Source of the DNA: Treponema sp.
GTDB lineage: Bacteria; Spirochaetota; Spirochaetia; Treponematales; Breznakiellaceae
Assembly: GCA_031281925.1 (NCBI GenBank)
Contig: JAITES010000028.1
Span: forward strand, 1-6,049
DNA length: 6,049 nucleotides
Direction of reading: 5' to 3'
Shown: positions 1 through 6,049 of the stretch, piece after piece
Layout of the letters: every line of letters begins with the position of its first letter
Position numbering within the stretch: the stretch's first letter is position 1
Made by a program: the position numbers and the translations under genes
Notes under the pieces: model-generated
Told to the model about the DNA's origin: nothing
Databases searched by the model: none
The model's input: only the letters and a program-made list of their open reading frames with translations

Positions 1-1194
1 GAATTCCCCGGTTACAGTTTCGGCAAGGCCCGTTCCCAGGCGGGGGAAGTGGTATTTACCACCGGGATGGCGGGATACCCCCAGTCACTCACCGACCCAA
101 GTTTCCGGGGACAGATTCTCGTTGCCACCTGGCCTCTTCAGGGGAACTACGGCGTTCCGGTAAAGCCCAAAAACTGCGAGCCTTTCTTTGACAGTCAGGG
201 CATCCCCCTTCACTTTGAATCGGGAAAAGTGCAGGTTTCAGGCTTTGTGGTTTCCGAGGTCTGCGAAGAACCCAGTCACTTTGACAGCGGAGCCGCTCTT
301 TCTGTCTGGCTTGAAAAAAACGGTGTTCCCGGCATCAGGGGTATTGATACACGGGCTCTCACCAAACGCCTGAGGGAACGGGGTGTGATGATGGGGAAGA
401 TTCTTGTGGAGGGAAGCCGGGATGTTACCATTGATTCAGGCTTCGTTTCCCATCCGGTTGCGGATGTCTCGCCTGCGGAAGTAAAAAGTTTCTTGCCCTC
501 CGGTCTTTTGTCAAAGGCAATGGAAAAACGGAGAACCAGCATCGGCGAAGAGGAAGATGACGAAGATTCAGACAGTAATTCTGCGCTTCCTGAAAGACCA
601 AACCTTCTGCGGATCGCTCTGGTGGATTGCGGAGCAAAGGCCAATATCTACCGCTGTCTTCTGGACAGGGGGGTACAGATTATACGGCTTCCCTGGGATC
701 ACGATCTGTCGGATATTGAATATGACGGGCTTTTTCTTTCCAACGGTCCCGGGGATCCAAAGGACTGCGGCAGAACCATTGCCATGGTACGCAAGGCTTT
801 CGGCATCGGAAAGCCCGTCTTCGGTATATGTCTGGGAAATCAGATTATGGCTCTGGCCGCGGGCGCCGATACCTACAAGCTTCCCTATGGCCACCGGGGG
901 CAGAATCAGCCCTGTACGGAACTGGACAGGGGCGGCAAAAACAGTAAAGCTGCGCGCTGCTATATCACAAGTCAGAACCACGGTTACGCTGTAAGGCAGG
1001 ACAGTCTCCCTCCGGGCTGGGAGCCCTGGTTTATAAATGCCAACGATTCTACCATTGAAGGGATCCGTTCCGCGCGCAAGCCCTTTTCTGCGGTACAGTT
1101 TCACCCCGAAGGTTGTCCCGGCCCGCGGGACACGGAGTTTCTTATCGACCGTTTTATCGATCAGGTAAAGGAAAGTAAAAATGCTGTTAAATAA
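1..1194 (+). CDS. carA: Carbamoyl phosphate synthase small (glutaminase) subunit, 5'-truncated
   Basis: This subunit hydrolyses glutamine and passes ammonia through a tunnel to CarB. The frame is open from base 1, and its first codons (EFPGYSFG) match E. coli CarA from about residue 14, so roughly 13 residues are missing. The GTG at 49 is internal, because the family's GEVVF motif spans it. Counting from base 1, 397 residues are visible. Residues 1-150 are the CarA N-terminal domain (TDPS, IDTRALTKRLRERG). The class I glutamine amidotransferase domain follows from about residue 200: SNGPGDP at 247-253, nucleophile Cys277 in GICLGNQ, QNHGYAV at 325-331, and the catalytic His368 and Glu370 in FHPEG. 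The triad is intact, so the domain should be active. Two oddities are an acidic linker at 183-194 and Asn where E. coli has His in GICLGHQ. The RGQNQP segment resembles mammalian CPS I. Family assignment is certain. Regulation cannot be judged because the leader is outside the window. Confidence 0.97.
   Translation, partial: EFPGYSFGKARSQAGEVVFTTGMAGYPQSLTDPSFRGQILVATWPLQGNYGVPVKPKNCEPFFDSQGIPLHFESGKVQVSGFVVSEVCEEPSHFDSGAALSVWLEKNGVPGIRGIDTRALTKRLRERGVMMGKILVEGSRDVTIDSGFVSHPVADVSPAEVKSFLPSGLLSKAMEKRRTSIGEEEDDEDSDSNSALPERPNLLRIALVDCGAKANIYRCLLDRGVQIIRLPWDHDLSDIEYDGLFLSNGPGDPKDCGRTIAMVRKAFGIGKPVFGICLGNQIMALAAGADTYKLPYGHRGQNQPCTELDRGGKNSKAARCYITSQNHGYAVRQDSLPPGWEPWFINANDSTIEGIRSARKPFSAVQFHPEGCPGPRDTEFLIDRFIDQVKESKNAVK
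1167..1175 (+). promoter_or_regulatory. Ribosome binding site of carB inside carA
   Basis: The purine-rich AAAGGAAAG lies inside the last codons of carA, with its AAGGA core ending 8 bases before the carB ATG at 1181. It supports that start and suggests that carB translation is coupled to carA, whose stop codon (1192-1194) lies just past the carB start. Confidence 0.7.
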
Positions 1195-4100
1195 AGTTTT
1201 GGTGCTGGGTTCAGGCGGCCTCAAGATTGGTCAGGCGGGGGAATTTGACTATTCCGGTTCCCAGGCCCTCAAGGCCCTGAGGGAAGAGGGGATCAAAACA
1301 GTTCTTATCAATCCCAATATCGCTACCATCCAAACCAGCGAAGGCATGGCGGACGCCACCTACTTCCTTCCCGTCACTCCCGAATATGTTAAACAGGTAA
1401 TTGAAAAGGAAAGACCCGACGGTCTCCTCCTCTCCTTTGGGGGACAGACTGCGCTTAACTGCGGGGTGGCTCTGGACAGGGATGGTACTCTCTACAAATA
1501 CGGGGTAGAGGTTCTCGGCACTCCGGTTAAGGCAATAGAGGATACCGAAGACCGTGAACGTTTCGTGGAACGCCTCAACGAGATCGGCGCGAAGACGCCT
1601 CGCAGTATCGCTGCCACCAGTATCGATGCTGCGGTAAAGGCGGCCTCCTCCATAGCTTACCCGGTTATGGTTCGGGTAGCCTATGCGCTCGGCGGGGCGG
1701 GATCGGGGATCTGCAGGAATGAAAAGGAACTTCGCCGCCGCTGTGACAGGGTTTTTGCCCGTACTTCGGAAACCAGTACGCTTCCCCAGGTACTGGTGGA
1801 AGAGTGGCTGGGGGGATGGAAAGAGATCGAATACGAGGTGGTCAGGGATAGATACGATAACTGCATCACTGTCTGTAATATGGAAAACTTCGATCCCCTG
1901 GGCATCCATACCGGCGAGAGTATCGTTGTCGCTCCTTCACAAACCCTGACGGATTGTGAATATCACAAGCTGAGGCGTATCGCCATCGACGTGATCCGCC
2001 ATCTGGGTATTGTTGGCGAATGTAATATACAGTACGCCCTCGATCCTGCTTCCGAGGATTACAGGATAATTGAAGTGAATGCCCGGCTTTCCCGTTCTTC
2101 CGCCCTGGCTTCAAAGGCTACAGGCTACCCTCTGGCCTTTGTTGCGGCAAAACTTGCACTGGGTTATTCACTTGCGGAAATAGAAAACCGCATCACCCTG
2201 GCTACCAAGTCCTGCTTTGAACCGGCTCTCGATTACATCGTGGTGAAGATCCCCCGCTGGGATCTGACAAAGTTTAAGAATGTCGATCTCAGCATCGGTT
2301 CTGAAATGAAGAGTGTCGGAGAAGTGATGTCCATTGGCCGCAGTTTTGAGGAAGCTCTGCAGAAAGCCCTGCGCATGACGGGGACAGGGGCTCCGGGCCT
2401 GGCAGGGGACGACAGCTTCCTCGGCGCCCTCAGCGCGAAGAACAAAAATGCGGAGGGAGGCATAAACCCTGCCGGTATACGGGATGCCCTTACAAAACCG
2501 ACCGACCGCAGAATCTTTGTCATCTACCGGGCGATGATGGAAGGCTGGAGCGTTGACAAGATCCACCGGCTTACCAAAATCGACAAGTGGTTTTTATACA
2601 AGATTGAAAACTGCCTCGAAACGGAGGAGCGGCTCCGGGAAGCCGCTGAGGCCGGCGGAAACGGAGAGGACAAAAAGAAAAAGACTCCCGTGTCTGCGCC
2701 GGATCGCGCACTGTTGCTGCGGGCCAAACAGCTCGGCTTTTCCGACACCCGCATCGGCGAATTCCTGGGGCTGAAAGAGATGGAATTCCGCAGTCTCCGG
2801 GAAGAGTACCGCATCAGGCCTTCAATAAAACAGATAGATACCCTTGCCGCGGAATACCCCGCAAAAACCAACTACCTCTACATGAGCTACTGCGGTCAAG
2901 GCGCCCCGATGGACGATGTTTCACCTTCAGGCCGCGGAGTGATGGTGCTGGGTTCAGGCGCCTACCGCATCGGAAGCAGCGTAGAATTTGACTGGTGCTG
3001 CGTCAACGCCGTGGAAACAGCCCGCAAGCTCGGCCGCTATACCATCATGGTGAATTGCAACCCGGAAACGGTTTCTACCGACTATGACATGTGCGACAGG
3101 CTCTACTTTGAAGAATTGAGCCTTGAACGGGTTCTTGACATCTATGAACGCGAACACCCCGGCGGGATCATCCTCTCCATGGGAGGCCAGATACCGAATA
3201 ACCTTGCGACCAGTCTCTACAGCGCCGGGGCCCTGATCTACGGCACGAGGCCTGAGTCCATCGACATGGCGGAAGACAGAAACAAATTCTCGGGCCTTCT
3301 TGACAGGCTGGGAATTGAGCAGCCTGAATGGAAGGAACTTACCGATCTTGATTCCGCCAAAGCCTTTGCGGCCGAGTCAGGCTACCCCGTACTGATCAGG
3401 CCAAGTTATGTGCTCTCGGGGGCTGCCATGAACGTTGCCTGGGACGACGACACCCTTGAACGGTTTTTGCGTCTGGCCGCTGATGTCTCGGCGGAACACC
3501 CGGTTGTCATCTCAAAGTTCATTGAGAATTCCAAGGAAATCGAAATTGATGCGGTGGCCCGCAGGGGAGAGATCCTCTTCCATGCCATCACGGAACATAT
3601 CGAAAACGCAGGCGTACATTCCGGGGACGCAACAGTAGTTCTGCCGGCCCAGAGACTCTATATCGAAACAATCAGGAAGATCCGCAGAATCAGTGAGGAG
3701 ATTGCAAAAGCCCTGGATATTACCGGGCCATTCAATATACAGTTTCTCGCCCAGCGGAACCGGGTACGTGTCATCGAGTGCAACCTCCGTTCCAGCCGGA
3801 GCTTCCCTTTCTGCTCCAAGGTGAGCCGGGTCAACATGATCGAGATGGCGGTAAAAGCCATGCTTGATGAAAGCGTACAGAAGGCCCCGGCCAGCGCGCT
3901 GGATCTTCCCTGGGTGGGAGTCAAGGCGGCGCAGTTCAGCTTCGGCAGACTTCACGGAGCGGATCCCGTGTCGGGGGTGGAGATGGCCTCCACCGGAGAA
4001 GTAGGCTGCATCGGTTCGGAACTTTCCGACGCCTTCCTCAAGGCCCTGCTCTCCGTCGGCTACCGCCTGCCGAAGAAACGCGTCCTCCTTTCCACCGGGC

Positions 4101-4477
4101 CCCTTGAAGACAAACTCGGCTTCCTTGATTCGGCGCGCAAGCTTGTCGCCATGGACTATGAACTCTACGCCTCCAGAGGAACCGCAAAGTTCCTGTCGCA
4201 AAACGGAGTAAACGCAAACGTACTCAACTGGCCCCTTGAATCAAAGGAACCGAACATTACAACATACATCAAAAAACGGGAAGTTGACATGATCATCAAC
4301 ATTCCCAAAAACAACCGGGAAACGGAACTGAAAAACGACTACCTCATCCGGCGCATGGCGGTTGACTTCGACATCCCCCTCTTTACCAATGTCAAGGTTG
4401 CACGGGAATTCATCGACGCCCTTGCATATCAAAAGGAGAAAGGTCTGGAAATAAAAGCCTGGGAAGAGTACGTGTAA
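1181..4477 (+). CDS. carB: Carbamoyl phosphate synthase large (synthetase) subunit
   Basis: This subunit makes carbamoyl phosphate from bicarbonate, ammonia supplied by CarA and two ATP. It is full length: 1098 residues against 1073 in E. coli. The duplicated architecture is visible. Half one has VLGSGG...IGQAGEFDYSG near the N-terminus and an ATP-grasp domain with Arg165, the glycine loop LGGAGSG (170-176) and metal ligands Glu298/Asn300/Arg302 in EVNARLSRSS. An oligomerisation region follows (about 400-560). Half two has a repeated VLGSGAYRIGSSVEFDW (589-605), a second ATP-grasp domain with RPSYVLSG from Arg740, and Glu866/Asn868/Arg870 in ECNLRSSRS. A C-terminal MGS-like allosteric domain covers about 965-1098. 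Many segments (IDKWFLYK, IKQIDTLAAEYP, GQIPNNLA, SFPFCSKV) match my memory of Bacteroidetes CarB and mammalian CPS I better than E. coli. A Lys-rich insertion sits at 488-509. The ATG at 1181 is supported by an RBS. It is cotranscribed with carA, overlapping it by 14 bases. Confidence 0.98.
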   Translation: MLLNKVLVLGSGGLKIGQAGEFDYSGSQALKALREEGIKTVLINPNIATIQTSEGMADATYFLPVTPEYVKQVIEKERPDGLLLSFGGQTALNCGVALDRDGTLYKYGVEVLGTPVKAIEDTEDRERFVERLNEIGAKTPRSIAATSIDAAVKAASSIAYPVMVRVAYALGGAGSGICRNEKELRRRCDRVFARTSETSTLPQVLVEEWLGGWKEIEYEVVRDRYDNCITVCNMENFDPLGIHTGESIVVAPSQTLTDCEYHKLRRIAIDVIRHLGIVGECNIQYALDPASEDYRIIEVNARLSRSSALASKATGYPLAFVAAKLALGYSLAEIENRITLATKSCFEPALDYIVVKIPRWDLTKFKNVDLSIGSEMKSVGEVMSIGRSFEEALQKALRMTGTGAPGLAGDDSFLGALSAKNKNAEGGINPAGIRDALTKPTDRRIFVIYRAMMEGWSVDKIHRLTKIDKWFLYKIENCLETEERLREAAEAGGNGEDKKKKTPVSAPDRALLLRAKQLGFSDTRIGEFLGLKEMEFRSLREEYRIRPSIKQIDTLAAEYPAKTNYLYMSYCGQGAPMDDVSPSGRGVMVLGSGAYRIGSSVEFDWCCVNAVETARKLGRYTIMVNCNPETVSTDYDMCDRLYFEELSLERVLDIYEREHPGGIILSMGGQIPNNLATSLYSAGALIYGTRPESIDMAEDRNKFSGLLDRLGIEQPEWKELTDLDSAKAFAAESGYPVLIRPSYVLSGAAMNVAWDDDTLERFLRLAADVSAEHPVVISKFIENSKEIEIDAVARRGEILFHAITEHIENAGVHSGDATVVLPAQRLYIETIRKIRRISEEIAKALDITGPFNIQFLAQRNRVRVIECNLRSSRSFPFCSKVSRVNMIEMAVKAMLDESVQKAPASALDLPWVGVKAAQFSFGRLHGADPVSGVEMASTGEVGCIGSELSDAFLKALLSVGYRLPKKRVLLSTGPLEDKLGFLDSARKLVAMDYELYASRGTAKFLSQNGVNANVLNWPLESKEPNITTYIKKREVDMIINIPKNNRETELKNDYLIRRMAVDFDIPLFTNVKVAREFIDALAYQKEKGLEIKAWEEYV

Positions 4478-4490
4478 ACTTTCGTTCCAG
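4449..4490 (-). terminator. Weak candidate terminator of the - strand genes, inside the carB end
   Basis: On the - strand, CTGGAA (4490 to 4485) can pair with TTCCCAG (4465 to 4459), leaving one bulged C and a 19-base loop. The T-rich run GCTTTTATTT (4458 to 4449) follows. It begins 6 bases past the stop codon of the TIM-barrel gene and overlaps the last codons and stop of carB. The stem is short and bulged, so chance pairing is quite possible. Confidence 0.22.
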
Positions 4491-4496
4491 CTTTAT

Positions 4497-5339
4497 CTAT
4501 TTGATAATACTGGTTTTCCCCGGGCTGCTCCTGCCTTCCAGATTGGGCAGCCGTTTTTCCAGGGCCGCCAGGGATATTTCCACATCTTCATGCACTTCGT
4601 GTGCGTTTATGCAGCCGACAGTGATCATGTCGATGGGCCTGAGTATATTCCAGTTAAATGTAAGTCCGACATAGGGGGTAGTGCGTCCCGCACCCATGGG
4701 CTTAATGGTCATCACCGGCTTCTTCGCCTCGTGGATGATGCGTATAACCGATTCAATTTCCACCTGCATCATAAAACCGACGCAGTTAAGAATCTGAATG
4801 TAGGTTTCCACATCATATTCGTTGAGATCCGCATACTGAATGATCTCCGGCATGTGGGCGCTGAGACCGGGGATGAGGCCGTACTCCCGTATCATCTCCG
4901 TATACTGGGGCAGACGGTCAATGATTCTTTTATTTTTGTTGACCAACTGTTCGCAGCTGGAATGATGGATCAGGCAGAAAGTGGAACCAAGTTCGGCGCT
5001 GGCCTTGAATATCGCCCTGGTCTCCTTTCTGGCAGCCTCCGTATCGTCCACATTGATAATGGGGGTGTCAATGAGGATCAGCTTTTTCCCTATTTTATCC
5101 TGAATGGCCTTGATCTTGTCCATGCAGTCGGGAGCCGATGAAAAGGGAGCCATCCAGGCGTCTATGCCGTAGGGCAGGAAGGCGTTGATCACCTGAAGGG
5201 TGGCGTCAACGGTGGAATGATAATCTTTGATAAAAAGATCCGCCGCGTGTCCCGTATGACTCCAGCCGAATATCCAGTTGGATCCGATTAATAATCTCGG
5301 CAGGGAAACCCCCGCCACCGTTGTTCTGGGAAATGCCAT
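4497..5339 (-). CDS. Predicted TIM-barrel protein of unknown function
   Basis: This is a 280-residue soluble protein with no signal peptide or membrane segment. I cannot give it a named function. The alternating hydrophobic strands and amphipathic helices look like a TIM barrel: RLLIGSN (15-21), KKLILIDTP (85-93), STFCLIHHSSCEQ (119-131), YGLIPGLSAHMPE (153-165), KPVMTIKPMGAGR (207-219), MITVGC (238-243). The last third, with KPM.AGR, then TVG, then a VHEDVE helix (249-254), recalls the C-terminal part of aldo/keto-reductase-like barrels. The classical Asp-Tyr-Lys-His catalytic set is not evident, so reductase activity should not be assumed. His125/His126/Cys129, His162/Glu165 and Lys213 are candidate active-site or metal residues. 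The ATG at 5339 is chosen because GGAGGAG lies 6 bases upstream; a TTG at 5354 overlaps that signal. It lies 25 bases downstream of the URO-D-like gene, probably cotranscribed, and converges on carB with 19 bases between stops. A distant aldo/keto reductase relative or a xylose-isomerase-like barrel are alternatives. Confidence 0.85.
   Translation of the reverse strand: MAFPRTTVAGVSLPRLLIGSNWIFGWSHTGHAADLFIKDYHSTVDATLQVINAFLPYGIDAWMAPFSSAPDCMDKIKAIQDKIGKKLILIDTPIINVDDTEAARKETRAIFKASAELGSTFCLIHHSSCEQLVNKNKRIIDRLPQYTEMIREYGLIPGLSAHMPEIIQYADLNEYDVETYIQILNCVGFMMQVEIESVIRIIHEAKKPVMTIKPMGAGRTTPYVGLTFNWNILRPIDMITVGCINAHEVHEDVEISLAALEKRLPNLEGRSSPGKTSIIK
4523..4558 (+). terminator. Candidate intrinsic terminator of carAB, inside the convergent gene
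   Basis: Read on the + strand, GGCTGCTC (4523-4530) can pair with GGGCAGCC (4545-4552). That gives an 8-bp stem with one U-G pair and a 14-base loop. It is followed by one G and then five T (4554-4558). It starts 45 bases after the carB stop and lies entirely within the 3' coding end of the - strand TIM-barrel gene. On the - strand the hairpin lacks a T-run on its 3' side, so it would act only on carAB transcripts. A shorter alternative stem (CTGCC 4531-4535 with GGCAG 4546-4550) competes with it. The pairing is read directly; the function is inferred. Confidence 0.42.
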
Positions 5340-5345
5340 GTTATA

Positions 5346-5352
5346 CTCCTCC
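5346..5352 (-). promoter_or_regulatory. Strong Shine-Dalgarno site that fixes the TIM-barrel gene start
   Basis: The - strand reads GGAGGAG, then six bases, then the ATG at 5339. This is near-ideal strength and spacing. It rules out the longer frame starting with TTG at 5354, because that codon shares bases with the GGAGGAG and would leave no binding site upstream of it. Confidence 0.85.
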
Positions 5353-5364
5353 AATTATTCTATA

Positions 5365-6049
5365 CTAACGTCTGTCTACACTTAATTCTACCGGATAACG
5401 CCCCGCTTCTTCAAGGAAAGCGACGACGTTTTCAGGCGGCGTACCTCCCTGGATTGCGTGGGAAGGGGCCAGAATATAGCCGCCGTTTTCTCCGAGGACG
5501 CGGATGCGCTCACGCACTTCCCTGCGTACATCTTCCACGCTGCCGAAAGGCAGGGTCGACTGGACACTCACTCCTCCATGAAAACAAAGCCGATCCCCCC
5601 AGTTCCGTTTGAGCGTTTCGCTATTCATGCCCCTGGCATCGAACTGAATAGCCTCAAGGACATCGATTCCCATGTCAACCAAACCGTCGACGGCTTCCAT
5701 CACCGCTCCATCGGTATGGTACATTACCTTCACACCGAACTGGTGGAGCAGCCTGTTAAGCCTGACATGATGAGGCTTAAGAATTTCTTCCCATAAGGTA
5801 AGAGACACAAGAAGCCCGCTCTGCTGACCTATATCATCGGCGGTAAAAACAATATCAATACCCCCTTCTGCGGCGGTCAGGGCACGCTCAAAAAAGGCCA
5901 TATAAAAATCGGTGACCTTTTCAAGCAAACAATATGCCAGTTCAGGATCTGTCAACAAAAGGGCAAACATATCCTCAAAACCAACCATGTACCAACTGGT
6001 CTCAAAGATATTTCCGTTACCCATCACAATAGCGTATTCACCGTCGATA
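5365..6049 (-). CDS. Uroporphyrinogen decarboxylase-superfamily protein (probable methyltransferase), 5'-truncated
   Basis: The C-terminal 227 residues are visible. The frame stays open to the window edge, so the GTG at 6027 is internal; full-length relatives are about 340-380 residues, leaving well over 100 outside. Numbering from the first whole codon (6048), the URO-D signatures are: FETSWYMVGFEDM (15-27), DDIGQQSGLLVS (71-82), LWEEILKPHH (85-94), VKVMYHTDGAV (106-116), GIDVLEAIQ (127-135), LKRNWGDRLCFHGGVSVQ (146-163), GGYILAPSHAIQ (189-200) and TPPENVVA (203-210). The DDxGxQ, HTDG, FHGG..VQ and APSHxIQ pattern is typical of the COG0407-type paralogues used for cofactor methyl transfer in anaerobes, not of haem-pathway HemE. 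The His-x-Cys zinc motif of MtaA/MtbA is absent; the matching position reads His111-Thr-Asp. The substrate is unknown. It is first of two - strand genes, 25 bases before the TIM-barrel gene. Superfamily membership is firm; methyltransferase function is inferred. Confidence 0.9.
   Translation of the reverse strand, partial: IDGEYAIVMGNGNIFETSWYMVGFEDMFALLLTDPELAYCLLEKVTDFYMAFFERALTAAEGGIDIVFTADDIGQQSGLLVSLTLWEEILKPHHVRLNRLLHQFGVKVMYHTDGAVMEAVDGLVDMGIDVLEAIQFDARGMNSETLKRNWGDRLCFHGGVSVQSTLPFGSVEDVRREVRERIRVLGENGGYILAPSHAIQGGTPPENVVAFLEEAGRYPVELSVDRR

Noticed and set aside
1..6. EcoRI site at the first base, hinting at a cloned-fragment boundary
   Set aside because: The same hexamer also occurs inside carB (for example at 2759 and 2783), so it is not informative about the window's origin or biology.
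49..51. GTG as the carA start
   Set aside because: The frame is open upstream to base 1 and the upstream residues match the CarA N-terminus. This codon is the Val in the conserved GEVVF motif.
568..1224. 218-codon open frame on the - strand, opposite carA
   Set aside because: It is a shadow of carA: no recognisable protein pattern and no independent ribosome binding site seen, while the + strand frame is unmistakable CarA.
1211..1909. 232-codon open frame on the - strand, opposite the start of carB
   Set aside because: Same reasoning: it is entirely covered by conserved CarB sequence and its translation resembles no known protein.
3512..4201. 229-codon open frame on the - strand, opposite carB
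   Set aside because: It overlaps the conserved second ATP-grasp domain of CarB and has no recognisable family features. Antisense open frames are common under GC-rich third positions.
1190..4474. Repeated motifs between the two halves of carB, as a possible recent duplication
   Set aside because: This is the ancient internal duplication shared by all CarB proteins, not a repeat special to this genome.
4590..5141. 183-codon open frame on the + strand, opposite the TIM-barrel gene
   Set aside because: The - strand frame has a strong Shine-Dalgarno site and protein-like strand and helix patterning. This one has neither.
5352..5354. TTG as the start of the TIM-barrel gene (five extra residues)
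   Set aside because: It overlaps the GGAGGAG that is ideally placed for the ATG at 5339, so it would have no binding site of its own.
6025..6027. GTG as the start of the URO-D-like gene
   Set aside because: The frame stays open to the window edge, and the URO-D fold needs well over 100 more N-terminal residues. The gene is cut by the window.

Overview
The window holds four protein-coding genes and almost no non-coding DNA. It is a bacterial chromosomal segment of moderate GC content, by eye a little above half. The left three quarters carry the two subunits of glutamine-dependent carbamoyl phosphate synthetase on the + strand. carA (cut at its 5' end by the window edge) runs to 1194, and carB runs 1181-4477. 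They overlap by 14 bases and form an operon. Together they take the amide nitrogen of glutamine plus bicarbonate and two ATP and make carbamoyl phosphate, the precursor for pyrimidines and arginine.

Both Car proteins resemble the branch of the family that includes Bacteroidetes enzymes and the eukaryotic CPS proteins (CPS I, CAD) more than E. coli CarAB. This is a judgement from remembered sequences, not a computed tree.

The right quarter carries two genes on the - strand, convergent with carAB. The upstream one (5365-6049, 5' end outside the window) is a uroporphyrinogen-decarboxylase-superfamily protein of the type used as corrinoid or cofactor methyltransferases in anaerobes. It is probably not a haem-pathway HemE. 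The downstream one (4497-5339) is a 280-residue predicted TIM-barrel protein of unknown function. The two lie 25 bases apart and look like one transcription unit. Only 19 bases separate the carB stop from the stop of the TIM-barrel gene. The best candidate terminators for the two converging transcripts lie inside each other's coding ends.

The host cannot be named from the sequence. A URO-D-type methyltransferase paralogue next to Bacteroidetes/eukaryote-like CarAB would fit an anaerobe such as a gut or sediment spirochaete, but this is a low-confidence guess. No tRNA, rRNA, CRISPR array, insertion sequence or long repeat was seen. No stretch longer than 300 bases lacks a gene. The least understood part is the - strand gene pair. 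No clearly new multi-gene system can be demonstrated from this window.
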